Source: Gnetum montanum (Eukaryota > Streptophyta > Gnetopsida > Gnetales > Gnetaceae). From it: 64,000 bases of DNA. Both the position numbers and the translations under genes were made by a program. Shown one piece after another: positions 44,698 through 55,957 of the stretch (position 1 is its first letter; every line of letters begins with the position of its first letter). The stretch spans positions 520,981 through 584,980 of the forward strand of contig MNCI01030754.1 in NCBI GenBank assembly GCA_015680685.1, in the 5' to 3' direction. The notes beneath the pieces were generated by a model. It had not been told where the DNA came from, searched no databases, and worked only from the letters and a program-made list of their open reading frames with translations.

Positions 44698-46483
44698 TGA
44701 CACATCCTTCTCCCTTACATTTATATTTTAATATTTTATTTTATTCTATGATTTTGGAATAAAGTAAGGATATATTTATGAGACATTTAATAGATATTTG
44801 AGGTTTATTCCAATTATTCTTTTATTTTATCTTGGAACCCATTCTTGGACGTGTGGCTCACTCTAGTGTTCTCATGGTGATTTTAATCCATTGGTTAATC
44901 ATTGAACCTTTTTCGTGAATACATGTTACTCAATTTTTAGAAAATTGATTATTAATTCTTTATTTTTGAAATTGCTCACATCCTACCTTTTTGTGACTAT
45001 AAATACTTAGCAATGCTAGCTATCTTAGCATCAATTATGCATTAATCTCTCTTTCTCTAATCTCTTGCTCATGGTTGTGCTTAGTAGATTTCTTAGTGAT
45101 TTCTACATCTAAACCTAGTATTGCCTAGCGAAGCTTTCATGACTGATCTTTCAAGGTAAAAGAAATATTCTTGATTTCATCAATTAAAATAATCAACTTA
45201 CCTTTTTTTACCTAGTGTCCTATTTGTGATGGTTTTTATTGATGCTTTAACCATATTAAATGTGTTGTTGATCTAATTCTGGTTTGCTATCTCTTATTGT
45301 AATTCATTGTTTTCATGATCTTTTGCTTTATGTTTCAACTTTATCTTTCTATTACATCATCTCCTTCCAGTGGTAGCATTTCAAAACATCATGACGTAGG
45401 TCATGACAGATGTAGGGCTTGTGATGAAAGTTGCAATGTATTTCTAATGTGTTTTCCAAAGCAATGCATTTAGCTTGACATTAGACAAAAATAGCACATT
45501 TAGAACACAATGACTAGTGGACATTTTGAATGTGTATGGGGGGATATTTGAAATGTCAAAATACTTTTACAATTATTTAAGAGAACATAATTGGTACAAT
45601 TTTGAGAGTTTGCAACTATGTGACTTGTTTTCAATGAGCAAGTTTTTATTGGGTTTGTAGGCTAACCACATTCACTTTGAAATTGGTGTTTATCTAGTAT
45701 CATGCTTTATTTAGGATGGTGTGAGGAGCTAAGACCTTAGGGTAGCTATAAGTTTGATACTAGTCATTATGTAATCAAAATGTTGGTATGGACATGCATG
45801 AGGGTTTCTAACCCAATAGATGGTCATGTCTTGCACAATGACTAGTTTAAGTTAATATCAACCTTGTAATTATTTTATTATCTAATGTTGGAAACCTTAC
45901 ATGAATACTACCATTATGAGTAAACTAAATATCTATGAGTAATTTATGCATTTTATAATTACCTCTAAGTTAATATTTATGTGGATAAACATTTTAGTGG
46001 CACTAACAATGTGTTTTATAGCTTCAGCATCATCTTCAAGTCATGCTCCAAGAATCTTCTAAGTACATTTCCTCTACTATAAAAGTATTCTAATCCTTCC
46101 TACATATGTTCTATACAAATTTAGCAAGAAGATTTGGAAATGGTCAAGGTGGAGCTAGAAGAAGGAATAACATTGGATGAAAGATTATCTCTTATGTCTT
46201 TCGTGTTATGTTGTTGGTCATTATATGGATTTGTAATTTGCATGATGAATAGAGAATTTCTATTGAACTCTAATTCATGTCATAATAAGGCCTAGGTAAA
46301 ATAGATATGTTAATATGGATTCTCAAGAAGCTTTCTAAATTATTAGTTTTCTAAGTGTTTATATGCTTATATGGTTTTATAAGTTTTTAAGTTTCACAAG
46401 GATTTATTAACGGATTGAGATTTATTTATCATCCTCATTAAGCAATTTTATAATTTAATAATGAAAAAATTTGGGATGTGACC
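44698..46483 (+). mobile_element. Possible solo LTR (1.8 kb)
   Basis: Begins TGACACATCC and ends GGATGTGACC, imperfect inverted ends like those of the 573 bp insertion at 9945-10517. TATAAATACTT at 44999-45009 is followed by a CT-rich leader (TCTCTCTTTCTCTAATCTC), a plausible promoter and start. The 3' part contains GGTGGAGCTAGAAGAAGGAA. No coding region and no target duplication are evident. This is a suggestion only. Confidence 0.35.
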
Positions 46484-46610
46484 TATCATTTCTTGATTTT
46501 GAATATTTGTTTCCTACCTTTTTTTAAGAGGATTTTTCTTTTCAAGTAAGGCTATTAGTTGAATGATAATCTCTTATAGTTTAGACTTAGTAACTAGTGT
46601 CATATCTAAC

Positions 46611-46895
46611 CCTTTACACAACCTTTAAAAACCCTTTATAAAGCCTTAAATATTTTGCACAAACTTGAAAAATTTCCTAGAAAACCTTGGAAAACTCTTT
46701 GTAAAGCTTTATATTTCCACCCTTTGCACAAGCTCAAAAAACCTTTTGTAAAGCCTCAAAGTCTCTACACAACCTCAAAAAACCATCTATAAAGCTTCAG
46801 AAAATCCTTTGCAAAGCCTCAGATCCTCTACACAACCTTGAAAAATCCTTTTCAAAGCTTCAAAAATCCTTTGCACAACCTTTAAAAACTATCTC
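46611..46895. repeat. Degenerate 21 bp satellite
   Basis: About thirteen units of 19-23 bp alternate between CCTTTGCAAAGCCTCAAAAAT-like and CTACACAACCTTGAAAAAT-like versions, so the higher-order period is about 41 bp. No coding capacity. The strong divergence between units indicates an old array. Confidence 0.7.
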
Positions 46896-47427
46896 TCAGC
46901 TACTAGTCCAATCAAGTATTAGAATGTCATCACTAAGCTTTGCTTAAGTTTACATCACCTTAGAATTGAATCATTAAATGACAATGATAAGAACAATTAA
47001 ATTATAGCCAAAAAACTAGAGAAGATAGATGTTTCCATGAATGTTCTTACTTGTACCATAAGAAATATTGATCAATCTAAATAAATAGCTCTTATGGAAA
47101 AACTTTTCTTTTTTGACAAAATCAATGATAACTCAAAGATCAAAACTAAGGTTAAGAAATAGGCTATGATCTATTTGTCTTAGTTTATGAATGCTTGTTT
47201 GGATCATTTTCCTTAAATATATTTGGTGTGAGAGAATTTTATATCTAAAGATACATGTTTTTCCTTTTAGCATGATTATTAATCCTAAATTTTTTAAATT
47301 ATTTTTAATTTTTAGGGTCCAACACCATCTCTTTTAGTAGGACTAAAATTGTAATTATGAGATATGAACTAACATTACTTGGTTATGTAGAATAAGTATT
47401 ATAAACCAAGGGATATCACTATATACA

Positions 47428-47530
47428 ATGAAGTGTTAACTTAGTGGTAAGAGACTTGGCCTAGTAATCCTAAATCATAGGTTTGATTCCAATGGATAGC
47501 ATTGAGTTATGGATTTAAAAAAAAATTGTA
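47428..47530 (+). mobile_element. tRNA-derived SINE copy 2
   Basis: Box A-like TTAACTTAGTGG (47436-47447), box B GGTTTGATTCC (47480-47490), then AATGGATAGCATTGAGTTATGGATTT and an A-rich end. It shares the region after box B with copy 3 at 47715, which shows a family rather than a chance match. Confidence 0.65.
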
Positions 47531-47714
47531 AAATAAATTCTAAAACTACTCTATCTATCCAACAGATGAAGGAATCTTAGTAGATGTAAAGAAAAATTTT
47601 GTTTCAATATTTTAATAGCTATATATGTCATGGATTTTGATAACCATGATATGGTATGTATTTTGCTAGTTATGACATGACTATGATGTATTAACAAACT
47701 TCTATGTTTTGACA

Positions 47715-47815
47715 ATTAAATGTTAGTGGTAAGAGTCTTAGCTTGGTAACTTTAGGTTACAAATTTAATTCCTATGGAAAGCATTAAGTTATGGATTTTT
47801 AAAATATTCCAAAAT
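47715..47815 (+). mobile_element. tRNA-derived SINE copy 3, more decayed
   Basis: TGTTAGTGGTAAGAGTCTTAG (decayed box A), AATTTAATTCC (box B, 47762-47772), then TATGGAAAGCATTAAGTTATGGATTTT, parallel to copy 2. It lies about 25 bp upstream of the E10 LTR. Confidence 0.6.
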
Positions 47816-47840
47816 TTAATTTAGTAATTGATTTTGGCTT

Positions 47841-48722
47841 TGATAAATCAAATTTTTCTTGGCCACAATATCGAGTATCCAATATTGGGGCACAAGCTAT
47901 GATGTCATGTATCCAATATCGTAGACATGTGTGGGCCTATAATTACAACACTTAGGCACACCATCCACACATAGTTTCATTTCATACTTAGTGAAATTCC
48001 ATTAGTTTATTTTCTTAATTTTAGCACTTAGCACTTAGGAGTGTATGCTCGTAGTGTAATGTTTAGTAATTGAATGGAGTCTTTATTTGAGTGGAATGTT
48101 CTTGGACATGTTTCATGCATGGAAATAAAGATCAAGATTACTCTACATCATTGCAGCATCACTTAGTCTTTATTGCTTAAACTTAGAATAATTTTACTAT
48201 TTTCACTTAGCTTAATGTTTACTATTTTCATTAGTTACTAATTTACTTTCTATGCACTTTACTATCCTTGTTATAAGGTGGAATGAGTACAACTAATCTC
48301 GAACACTTAAGTGTAACTGCTTGGTAACCCAGTAGTACCATCACTTGGTACACCCAAAAGTGTGGTACTTAGTAATCCCAGTAGCAATTGCATGAAGTCC
48401 AAGGTGTGAATAGAAGTTCAAGACCAACTACTCATCACATAGGCTAGATTAGATTTGTTTACAATTACTTAGAATTAGAAACCTTTACTCTTACCTTATG
48501 TTTTCTAGGTGAATTATGGCCAACACAAAATCCTTATCATATGCCTCACCATGAGCAAAAACGTATGCATTGATTTTACTAACTCACATGCGAAGACAAC
48601 AATTGCGAACTCTAACCAATTACTAGGATAATTACATTGCCTTATCCACAGAATTCAACTGGGTTGCACGTGAACACTTGTAACTCGTATAGTTATGTGC
48701 TGAACTACTCCACCACTTATCA
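47841..48722 (+). repeat. E10 left LTR
   Basis: 882 bp, starting TGATAAATCAAATTTTTC and ending CCACCACTTATCA. U3 contains AATATCGAGTATCCAATATTGG and ATCCAATATCGTAG, related to the GATATC cluster of E7. Repeated TTGGTAACCCAGTAG and TTAGTAATCCCAGTAG motifs lie at 48310-48380. The start point is inferred from the family consensus. Confidence 0.75.
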
Positions 48723-48742
48723 TTAGCACCATTTCCAAGGAC
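48723..48742 (+). other. E10 primer-binding site
   Basis: TTAGCACCATTTCCAAGGAC directly follows the LTR; a decayed tRNA-Asp-type PBS. Confidence 0.65.
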
Positions 48743-48841
48743 TCGTCAATGTTATGCTAAGTAATTAATTTCTCGAAGTTCATTGTGTCTAAAACACAAA
48801 GTCAAACCTTACAACTATTAGTAAAGTACATTTAACTCATA

Positions 48842-51330
48842 ATGTCTAAAAACTATCATATGGCTTCACACAAAGATCAACCATCACCTGCCAAGGAGAC
48901 AAGGAGTAGTGACAAAATTATTGATGAAGAAGAATGGGGAATGCCAATGCAGATAAGAATCACTTATGCTCACACTGATCCTTACCATCTAGACTTCACT
49001 TTCTTCTTCCATCAGGATAATCAAATGAGGTGGAGGAACATGCAAGGCAACATATTCTTACCTCTAGAATGTGAAACACTTAACATGCTCCAAACTACCT
49101 TACGGGTAATGCATTTGAACTAGATTTAGGAAGGGTATCATGTGACTAGGCACATGAAAAGATCCTATGAATCTACAAAGGAGTAGAAGAGAAGAGATGC
49201 TATTATGGAGATCAAACATATACATAGTAAAGGAAAGCAGGCCAAAACTTTATTGTCATATAAGAACTTGATGCTAATACATTCATTTCAAAGCAACTCC
49301 ACCAACACCATGAGGATCCTTTAAAGAGACCTATCATCAAACTTGAAGAACCTATCAAATCGCAACTTCATTCAACTTTAGCATAGACACACAAGGGGGA
49401 GGCTACTAACTCCAAATATGAGTAGGACTCTAGGCCAAGGGTTCCTACTAAATCCTTCAAAGAATCATGCAAGTGTCATGAAAGGAGAATAAGCTTGCAC
49501 CATTCTCCTGCTACCTCATCTGCCTCATAACAATCATCATAGGACTTTCACAAGAGATGACATAAATACCGAGACTCTGATAAAGAAGAAAGGAGGACTC
49601 ATGGTCATCATGACTAATATTCACAACACTTTGACACCAAACATAAAAAACATGAATGAAGAAACAAAGAGGTCACTGCTACAACAAAGCATACGAACTT
49701 AACCTTGATGATGAACCCCTAATGGCAACCTAAAGCATGATAAACATCCAAGAAGTTATCTACATACCAATGAGGCATGTGAGAGATATTTAAATCAAAT
49801 AGCTAGACATGAACAATATGCCAAGATTTGAAGGTGGCTACAACATTGATCCACAAAATCACCTTCAGGCTTTCCATGATGCCTATGCCCTTCAAAACAT
49901 AAAGAGTGATTGAAAAAAAATTAAAGTTATTTCCTAGAACATTGGTAAAAGAAGCAAAGAGCTGGTATAGGTCATTGAAACCTGAATCCATCAAACACTA
50001 GAGTACCATGCTCAAAATATTTACTAACAAATGCCAGACATATTCACAAGTGTCAAACTTATGAAAACAAATCTAAGGATGAAATCAAGGGACTCATGAG
50101 ACCCTTGATGCAGCAATGGGTAGATATTAGTCACTATTACACAGCTTTCCAAGCCATGGATTTTCATCAAAGAAACAGCTCAGGCACATCATAGATGGGT
50201 TGCGAAGCAAGACCAAAGAGACCCTTGGGGTTGACACCCAAGGAAGATTATTAGAACTGACTGTCCATCACATTAAAAGGCTAATTGATCAAGTGGCAAA
50301 AGAGAAACGTGAACTCAAAAAAAGGGAATCAACTGAGGAGTACAATAGAGATCCATCCATCTAGAAGAAGGATGCACAAGTCTATGAAGCACAAGAGAAA
50401 GAAACCTTGGATCAAGCCATTTAGCAAAAAAAATTTCCTATTCAAAAAAATTTTAATGATATAGCAGCCAAGGTAAAAAGAGTCTAGAATTTAGTGGATG
50501 AGAAATTTGCAATAACTTTAAAGATCATGGAGGAAAAGACTAATTGAGCACTAGACAAGGGTAAAGAAAGAAGAATAAAATGGATTATGGGTGAGACAAT
50601 TATAAGAAAAAAGCAAAAGTTGCTATCATTGAAGGGTATACTAACTTCAGTTTAGAGGAAGAGAATAGATGCAAGGTGCACCAGTATGAACATCCTAAGG
50701 GATGTTGTCCTGTTATGGCCCACTTGCAATAATTTGGGGTATATGCACTCAATCCCAACTTTGTCAAAAAGTAGGGACCTAGAAGACTTCCTTATCCTCA
50801 GGGGAATATTAGGCAGCCTTTTCAACCAATCTATTATCTAAGTAAAGCTTACCCTTAACCACAAGAGAAATATTAGTAGTAGTGGCAATAACCATAGACA
50901 TGGGCAATGCCACTACCAAGGCAATAACATCCATATCGATAACTTGATCCTTATGGATACTATGTCCAACATCTGATCTTACCATCCAATATAGCTATTC
51001 AAACTCCACCATATTATCCACCTGAATACCATAGCATAATGCCACCAAGGACTGATCCTAACTCATATGTGCATCCCCCAACCATTGGCCCTCCTACTCA
51101 ACACCTAAATCCTATGCCATTAGTGTCATCTCCCATTATGTAGAGGGAATTACCATCACAACCCCAATAGAAGGGTGCTACAAGGGTAGTTAATATGCAT
51201 GAGGGGATGGTTACTTATGAGTCTCAACCCAGGAAATGACCATTCTTTAAATCAAGTCCATAAAAGACTCAACAGATGGGGAACACATCTAATTCCATCC
51301 CATCTACATAAACTCCTTCTTAACATAGTA
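48842..51330 (+). pseudogene. E10 gag
   Basis: Starts ATGTCTAAAAACTATC (MSKNYHMASHKDQPSPAKE); RITYAHTDPYHLDFTFFFHQ matches the N-terminal gag words of E7 and E8. The core near 49810-50080 reads DMNNMPRFEGGYNIDPQNH, then SWYRSLKPESIKH. The zinc knuckle at 50670-50705 reads CKVHQYEHPKGC, with the second Cys changed to His. A Pro/Tyr-rich tail follows to about 51240. Several stops and frameshifts are present. Confidence 0.8.
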
Positions 51331-52130
51331 AGCTTATAACTTTATGAAGTTCAAATGCCACAACTATCATGCTCACATACATAGGAAATCATTGGATAAA
51401 GGCAGGGGCTCTCCCACAGAAAAGAACTGATCCCAGAAGTCCCTTGATTTATCTCCAAATAGCAAGACACAAACTATGCAAGGCTCTACTAGATTCTGGG
51501 TCTGGAGTAAATCTTATATCTCAAGACATGTATCAAGCCTAGAACCTACCAACATTTAAAAAAAAGGAAAGTAACATTCATCTAGAGCTTGCAAACCAAT
51601 CAATCATAGTTCCACTTGGGCAAGTGGATGATGTGATTACCACTATCAGTTGCCAGTCTTATTCTGCCGATTTTCTAGTTATTCACATTGGGAAAAACAA
51701 GGGAGAATTCCCAATTATCATGGGAAGAGCTTAGCTTAGCACCATGGATGCTAAGCTTGGAATCCATGATTTGTCCTTGGAAATCTCCAAGGAAGATGAG
51801 GTCATAATCATACAAAGATAAAGAGTATTATGTATTGCATACAGTAATACTGGATGCAATTGAGCACAAAGAATTTGGGTGATCAACAGAAAGGAGACTA
51901 AGGCATGCAATTAATATCTGGAATCAAGATGTGTGCAAAATTATCTTTATGAAGCCACCAACCAACAAGAGGGCACCCAATGGCTAATTACAAGTGAAGA
52001 AACTTAATCTGATAAGTACATGGAACCGAAGGAACAACTCATTTGTACCTACACTACAAAAATAGATAAATTACAATAGCTAAGAAAAAGACACACCTAC
52101 CCTCAAAATAATCAAGAAGAAGACACAAAC
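51331..52130 (+). pseudogene. E10 protease and linker
   Basis: Catalytic DSG at 51492-51500 in KALLDSGSGVNLISQDMYQA. ANQSIIVPLGQVDDVITTIS, YSADFLVIHIGKNKGEFPII and KLGIHDLSLEISKED follow. Two Trp codons (in A*NLP and RA*LST) are TAG, as expected from TGG to TAG changes. The linker contains EATNQQEGTQWLIT. The catalytic triad is intact but the reading frame is not. Confidence 0.8.
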
Positions 52131-53200
52131 TAGGGACACTTGGAGATCTTGGACACAATGGAACCAAAACCACTAGGATTTAAAGCCATACCAACAACGT
52201 TGGAATATGCATTTCTAAATAATAAGAAGCCAATAATTATTAATGCCAACTTAGAAAAAGAGCAAAAAGGAAAACTACTGGAAGTGCTCAATAGATGGCC
52301 TATAGTGTTCATGTGGTCTCATGATGAGATCACAAAAATTGATTCACGAATTTGTCAACACCAAATCTACATTGATCTTGCAGTCAAACCAAAATGCCAA
52401 CCTCAACAAAGGCTTAATCCTAAACTCAAGGAGGTAGTCAAGTAAATTGGAAAATTTGCAAAAGGCCAAATTCATTTATCCAATTGTGAATAGTGAATGG
52501 ATAAGTCCTTTAGTGATAGTTCCAAAGAAGGAAGGAAAATGGCGTATTTGCATCGACTTCCAGCTATTGAATTTAGGCACATTTAAGGATCATTTTTCCT
52601 TGCCATTGGTTGACCAAGTCTTGGACATAATTTCAAGACACGAGTATTACATTTTCCTAGATGAATACATTAGATACAATCAAATCTACATTTCACCTAA
52701 AGATCAAGAGAAGACCACATTCACCAATCCATGGGGAACATTTGCTTATAGACAAATGTCTTTTGGTCTTTGCAATGCACCAGCAACCTTCCAAAGACTA
52801 GTCTTAAGTATCTTCTAGAAGTAAATAGATAATGGTATTGAAGTTTTTATGGATTATTTTTCTACATACGGGCTAGATTTTAAACAAGCACTAGACCGGT
52901 TAAAGCAAGTATGTAAAATATATGTTGAAACCAATTTGAAGCTCAATTGACAAAAGAGCCATCCCATGGTCTAAGAAGACATAGTGCTGGGACACAAAAT
53001 CTCCCAAAAGAATATTGAGGTAAATCTTGAAAAGATTAGAGTCATCCAAAACATCACTTCAGAGTCACAAGCAATGAAAGATGTAAGATCCCTTTTAGGC
53101 CATACAGAATACTATAGGAGATTCATTGAAAATTTCTCAAAATAGCCAAATTTCTTGTAGAACTTACGAAGAAGGATGCATCCTTTTAGTGGACTAAGTC
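52131..53200 (+). pseudogene. E10 reverse transcriptase
   Basis: 52140-52445 and 52447-52818 are open: LEYAFLNNKKPIIINANLEK, KIDSRICQHQIYIDLAVKP, then KKEGKWRICIDFQLLNLGTF, FLDEYIRYNQIYISPKDQEK and GTFAYRQMSFGLCNAPATFQ. The catalytic box reads FMDYF (52843-52857) instead of FMDDF, so one catalytic Asp is lost. GHTEYYRRFIENFSK of the connection region follows at about 53097-53145. A frameshift separates the first two stretches. Confidence 0.85.
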
Positions 53201-53760
53201 ATGTGAAAATGCATTTGAAACTCTAAAGAAGAAGTTAGTTGAAACACCAATCCTCCAAGCTTCGAATTGGTCAAGACCTTTTCATATCATAACTAATGCT
53301 TCCAACTATGTGCTTTGGGTAGTACTGGCAACTTGATGATCAAAAGAGACCATACTACATACACTATGCTAGCAGCAGCATCATAGGAGCACAATTAAAT
53401 TACACCACAATTGAAAAGGAGCTAATATCCATGATGTACACACTTGAAAAATTCTGCCATTATGTGCTCGGTTACCAAGTTTGTGTCCACACTAATCATA
53501 GTGCTATCTGATTTCTAATGAACAAGCCAATGGTGAGTCCTAGACTGATAAGATGGCTTGTGATTCTCCAAGAGTTTGACATCACAATGATTGATAAGAA
53601 AGGAATAGAAAATGTCATGGTTGATCATTTATCAAGGTTGAGATGGGATTCAGACAACCGAGTGGAACCTTTATCATATCAATTTCTTGACACTGACCTA
53701 TTTACTAAAATAGTAAAGGCTATAGATTCACAAAGGAATCCATGGATCATATAGTACCTG
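53201..53760 (+). pseudogene. E10 RNase H
   Basis: Contains YYIHYASSSIIGAQLNYTTI, EKELISMMYTLEKFCHYVLG and VCVHTNHSAI, then 53518-53754: RLIRWLVILQEFDITMIDKK and DHLSRLRWDSDN. These are the RNase H core and tail words of gypsy elements, between RT and integrase. A frameshift and stops precede 53330. Confidence 0.8.
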
Positions 53761-55058
53761 ACTTATCTTACAACACAAGAGCTTCCTATTGAATGGAGTA
53801 GAAAACAATGAGAACAATTCCTTCATAGAGCCAAATGATACATGGAAATCAATAGCAACCGGTACAAGATCTATGCAGATGGGCTTGTTAGATGGTGTGT
53901 GCTAGATCATGATGAGTAGAGAGCTTTACAAGATGCCCATGATGGTCCATGTGGTGGCCATTATGCAGGGTGTAAAATAACACTTAAACTACTAATAGTA
54001 GGCTACTTTTGGCCTACTCTATTTAGAGATGCCCACATGTTCACACAATCTTGCAAACGCTACCAAAGGGATGGAGGAATTACAACCAAATACGAAGGGC
54101 TACAACATTGGATACAACCATTGGAGCCTTTTGATATTTGGGAAATTAATTTTATGAGGCCCATTCAACCGACATAAAAAAAAGCATATATTATTGTGCC
54201 TATGAATTATTGCACAAGGTGGGCAGAGGCAGTAGTAGTGAAACACTATACAGCAAAAACACCTACAAAGGTTTTTCAACAATGTGTAATGAACCAATTT
54301 GGAGTACCTAGAATGCTAATATTAGATAATGGAACCCACTTCACTAGTTCTACTTTTAAGAAACTCTTGCAACAACTTGGGGTTAACCATAAACTAACAA
54401 TACCATACCATCCCTAAGAAAATGGTCAACCTGAAGTCACTAACTATGAAATTACTAAAATACTCACTAGGATAGTTAGTAGATTTAGATGAGATTGGAG
54501 TACAAAATTAAATCATGCTCTATGGGCCTATAGGACATCCTAAAAAATACCTATAAGATACACCCCATATGAGTTAGTCTATGGCAAGTTGCCAATGCTT
54601 CCAATCCATGTAAAGCTTCACACTTAAGCTACTGCCAGTGAACTTGATCTTGATTTGAGTTTAGGCCAAAAACAACATCCAATGAATTTGAATCCTATAG
54701 ATGAGAATTGACTAGTAGCACTCGTGGGTAGTGAAGTTCATAAACAGTACTCCAAACTCAGGCACAATTCACAAATAAGGAACATAACCATATAACTAGG
54801 CGACAAGGTCCTTTATCATAATCATATTCATTTGCCCCAAAAAGCTAAATTTCAAACACTTTGGGAGGGACCATACATTGTGCATGCCACTTATCCATCT
54901 AGTGCCTTACATATCCATCACCCATCCAACCCACATAAGCTTATCCTTGTTAATATCCAATAAGTTAAACCATATTATGAACATTCAAAGGAGTCTACCC
55001 AACTTATCAACCAGTTTTCCACTTGTTCTATCTTCCATTTACCTAATCTTCATAATAG
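53761..55058 (+). pseudogene. E10 integrase
   Basis: The N-terminal HHCC region includes DGPCGGHYAG and FWPTLFRDAHMFTQSCKRYQ (second Cys of the CX2C pair changed to Tyr). The core has IWEINFMRP, where the first catalytic Asp is Asn, then LILDNGTHF with the second Asp (54330-54360) and NGQPEVTNYE with the Glu (about 54421-54450). The C-terminal part has IRYTPYELVYGKLPMLPI and LWEGPYIVHATY. No chromodomain. Loss of the first Asp and several stops make it inactive. Confidence 0.85.
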
Positions 55059-55069
55059 TCATGGGGGTA

Positions 55070-55957
55070 TGATGAGTGGTGAGGTACCCCTACGCTCAAC
55101 CATACGAATACAAGTGTTTCACGCATGATCCAGTCAAATTCCAAGGACTAAGTGCTTATGCATCCTTGTGGAACAAGGACGGGTAGATTGATTGTTGTCT
55201 TCCCAAACCTACTTGTATGTCATGATTGTATGGTTAAGTAAGTCTGAGGCATATGATTTTTATATCCTTTATGGTTTTATGTCCTGTGCTAATAGGGAAA
55301 GAGAGAGATAACTAGGTGACTAATTTAACTTAACTACTCATTAACTAAGTTCTAACTAATCCTAACATAAGCATCTGCTCCCACTTGCCATACACATCCT
55401 AAACCAGTGCAACACTATTGGGATTACCAAACGCTAATCATTACTGGGTTACCAAGCATTGCACACATACTCGAAGTGGTCGTGCTTATGTAATTTAACA
55501 ATTTGCTTAATTGTTCAAAATGAATTGCTATGCTAATAACAGAAATGTAAAGTGCATAAAATAAAATAAAATAAAATAAATGCATAAGAAGATAAAATAA
55601 AAAAATACGTAAGAAAAAAAATCTCAAGTGCTGCAAGGATGAATCAAAGAGCTCGTGGTACACAATGTTCAAATAAAGATCCGTCCATACTTAGACCTCC
55701 TGCTGCGGGCACTTGGAAAATACTCTAACTTTCAAACAGACTGCAAGATTTTTGCTACTTGACTGCTGAAAGACTTCCTCCAATTGTGTACCTAGGCACT
55801 ATATTTATAGGCTTGGGAGCAACTACTCTAATAATTAAAATAACTGCTAAAGCTACCGCTAGAGTAACCACTCTAATAATTAGAATAACTACTAGAGTAA
55901 CCACTAGAGTAACTACTCTAATAATTAGAATAACTGCTAGAGTAACCACTCTCATCA
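55070..55957 (-). repeat. E11 3' LTR
   Basis: On the plus strand TGATGAGTGGTGAGGTACCCC to ACTCTCATCA, 888 bp. It contains the complement of TATAAATA (TATATTTATAGG, 55799-55810). The part outside it, U3, has tandem repeats at 55825-55957. Its left end abuts E10 sequence TAGTCATGGGGGTA. Confidence 0.85.
55825..55957 (-). repeat. Tandem repeats in the E11 U3
   Basis: Units start ACTCTAATAATTA-AATAACT at about 55826, 55869 and 55914 and are 43, 45 and 33 bp long. Each contains GCTAGAGTAACC or ACTAGAGTAACC, and the inverted pair AGAGTA/TACTCT recurs. They sit upstream of the TATA box, where E7 has its GATATC cluster. The open frames on both strands (repeating Thr/Ile or Val/Ile) are repeat artefacts. 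Confidence 0.75.

Larger units (their letters stand above)
47841..55069 (+). mobile_element. E10: forward gypsy copy with gag and complete pol order, no 3' region
   Basis: LTR (47841-48722), PBS (48723-48742), gag from 48842, protease, RT, RNase H and integrase, all in order. After the last integrase codons the sequence reads TAGTCATGGGGGTA and at once meets a reverse LTR (E11). The 2 kb 3' region and right LTR are absent from the window. Most domains are readable with scattered stops. Confidence 0.85.

Noticed and set aside
47436-47490. tRNA gene
   Set aside because: Box A and box B are present but no acceptor or anticodon stems can be formed, and related copies share a non-tRNA tail; better explained as a SINE.
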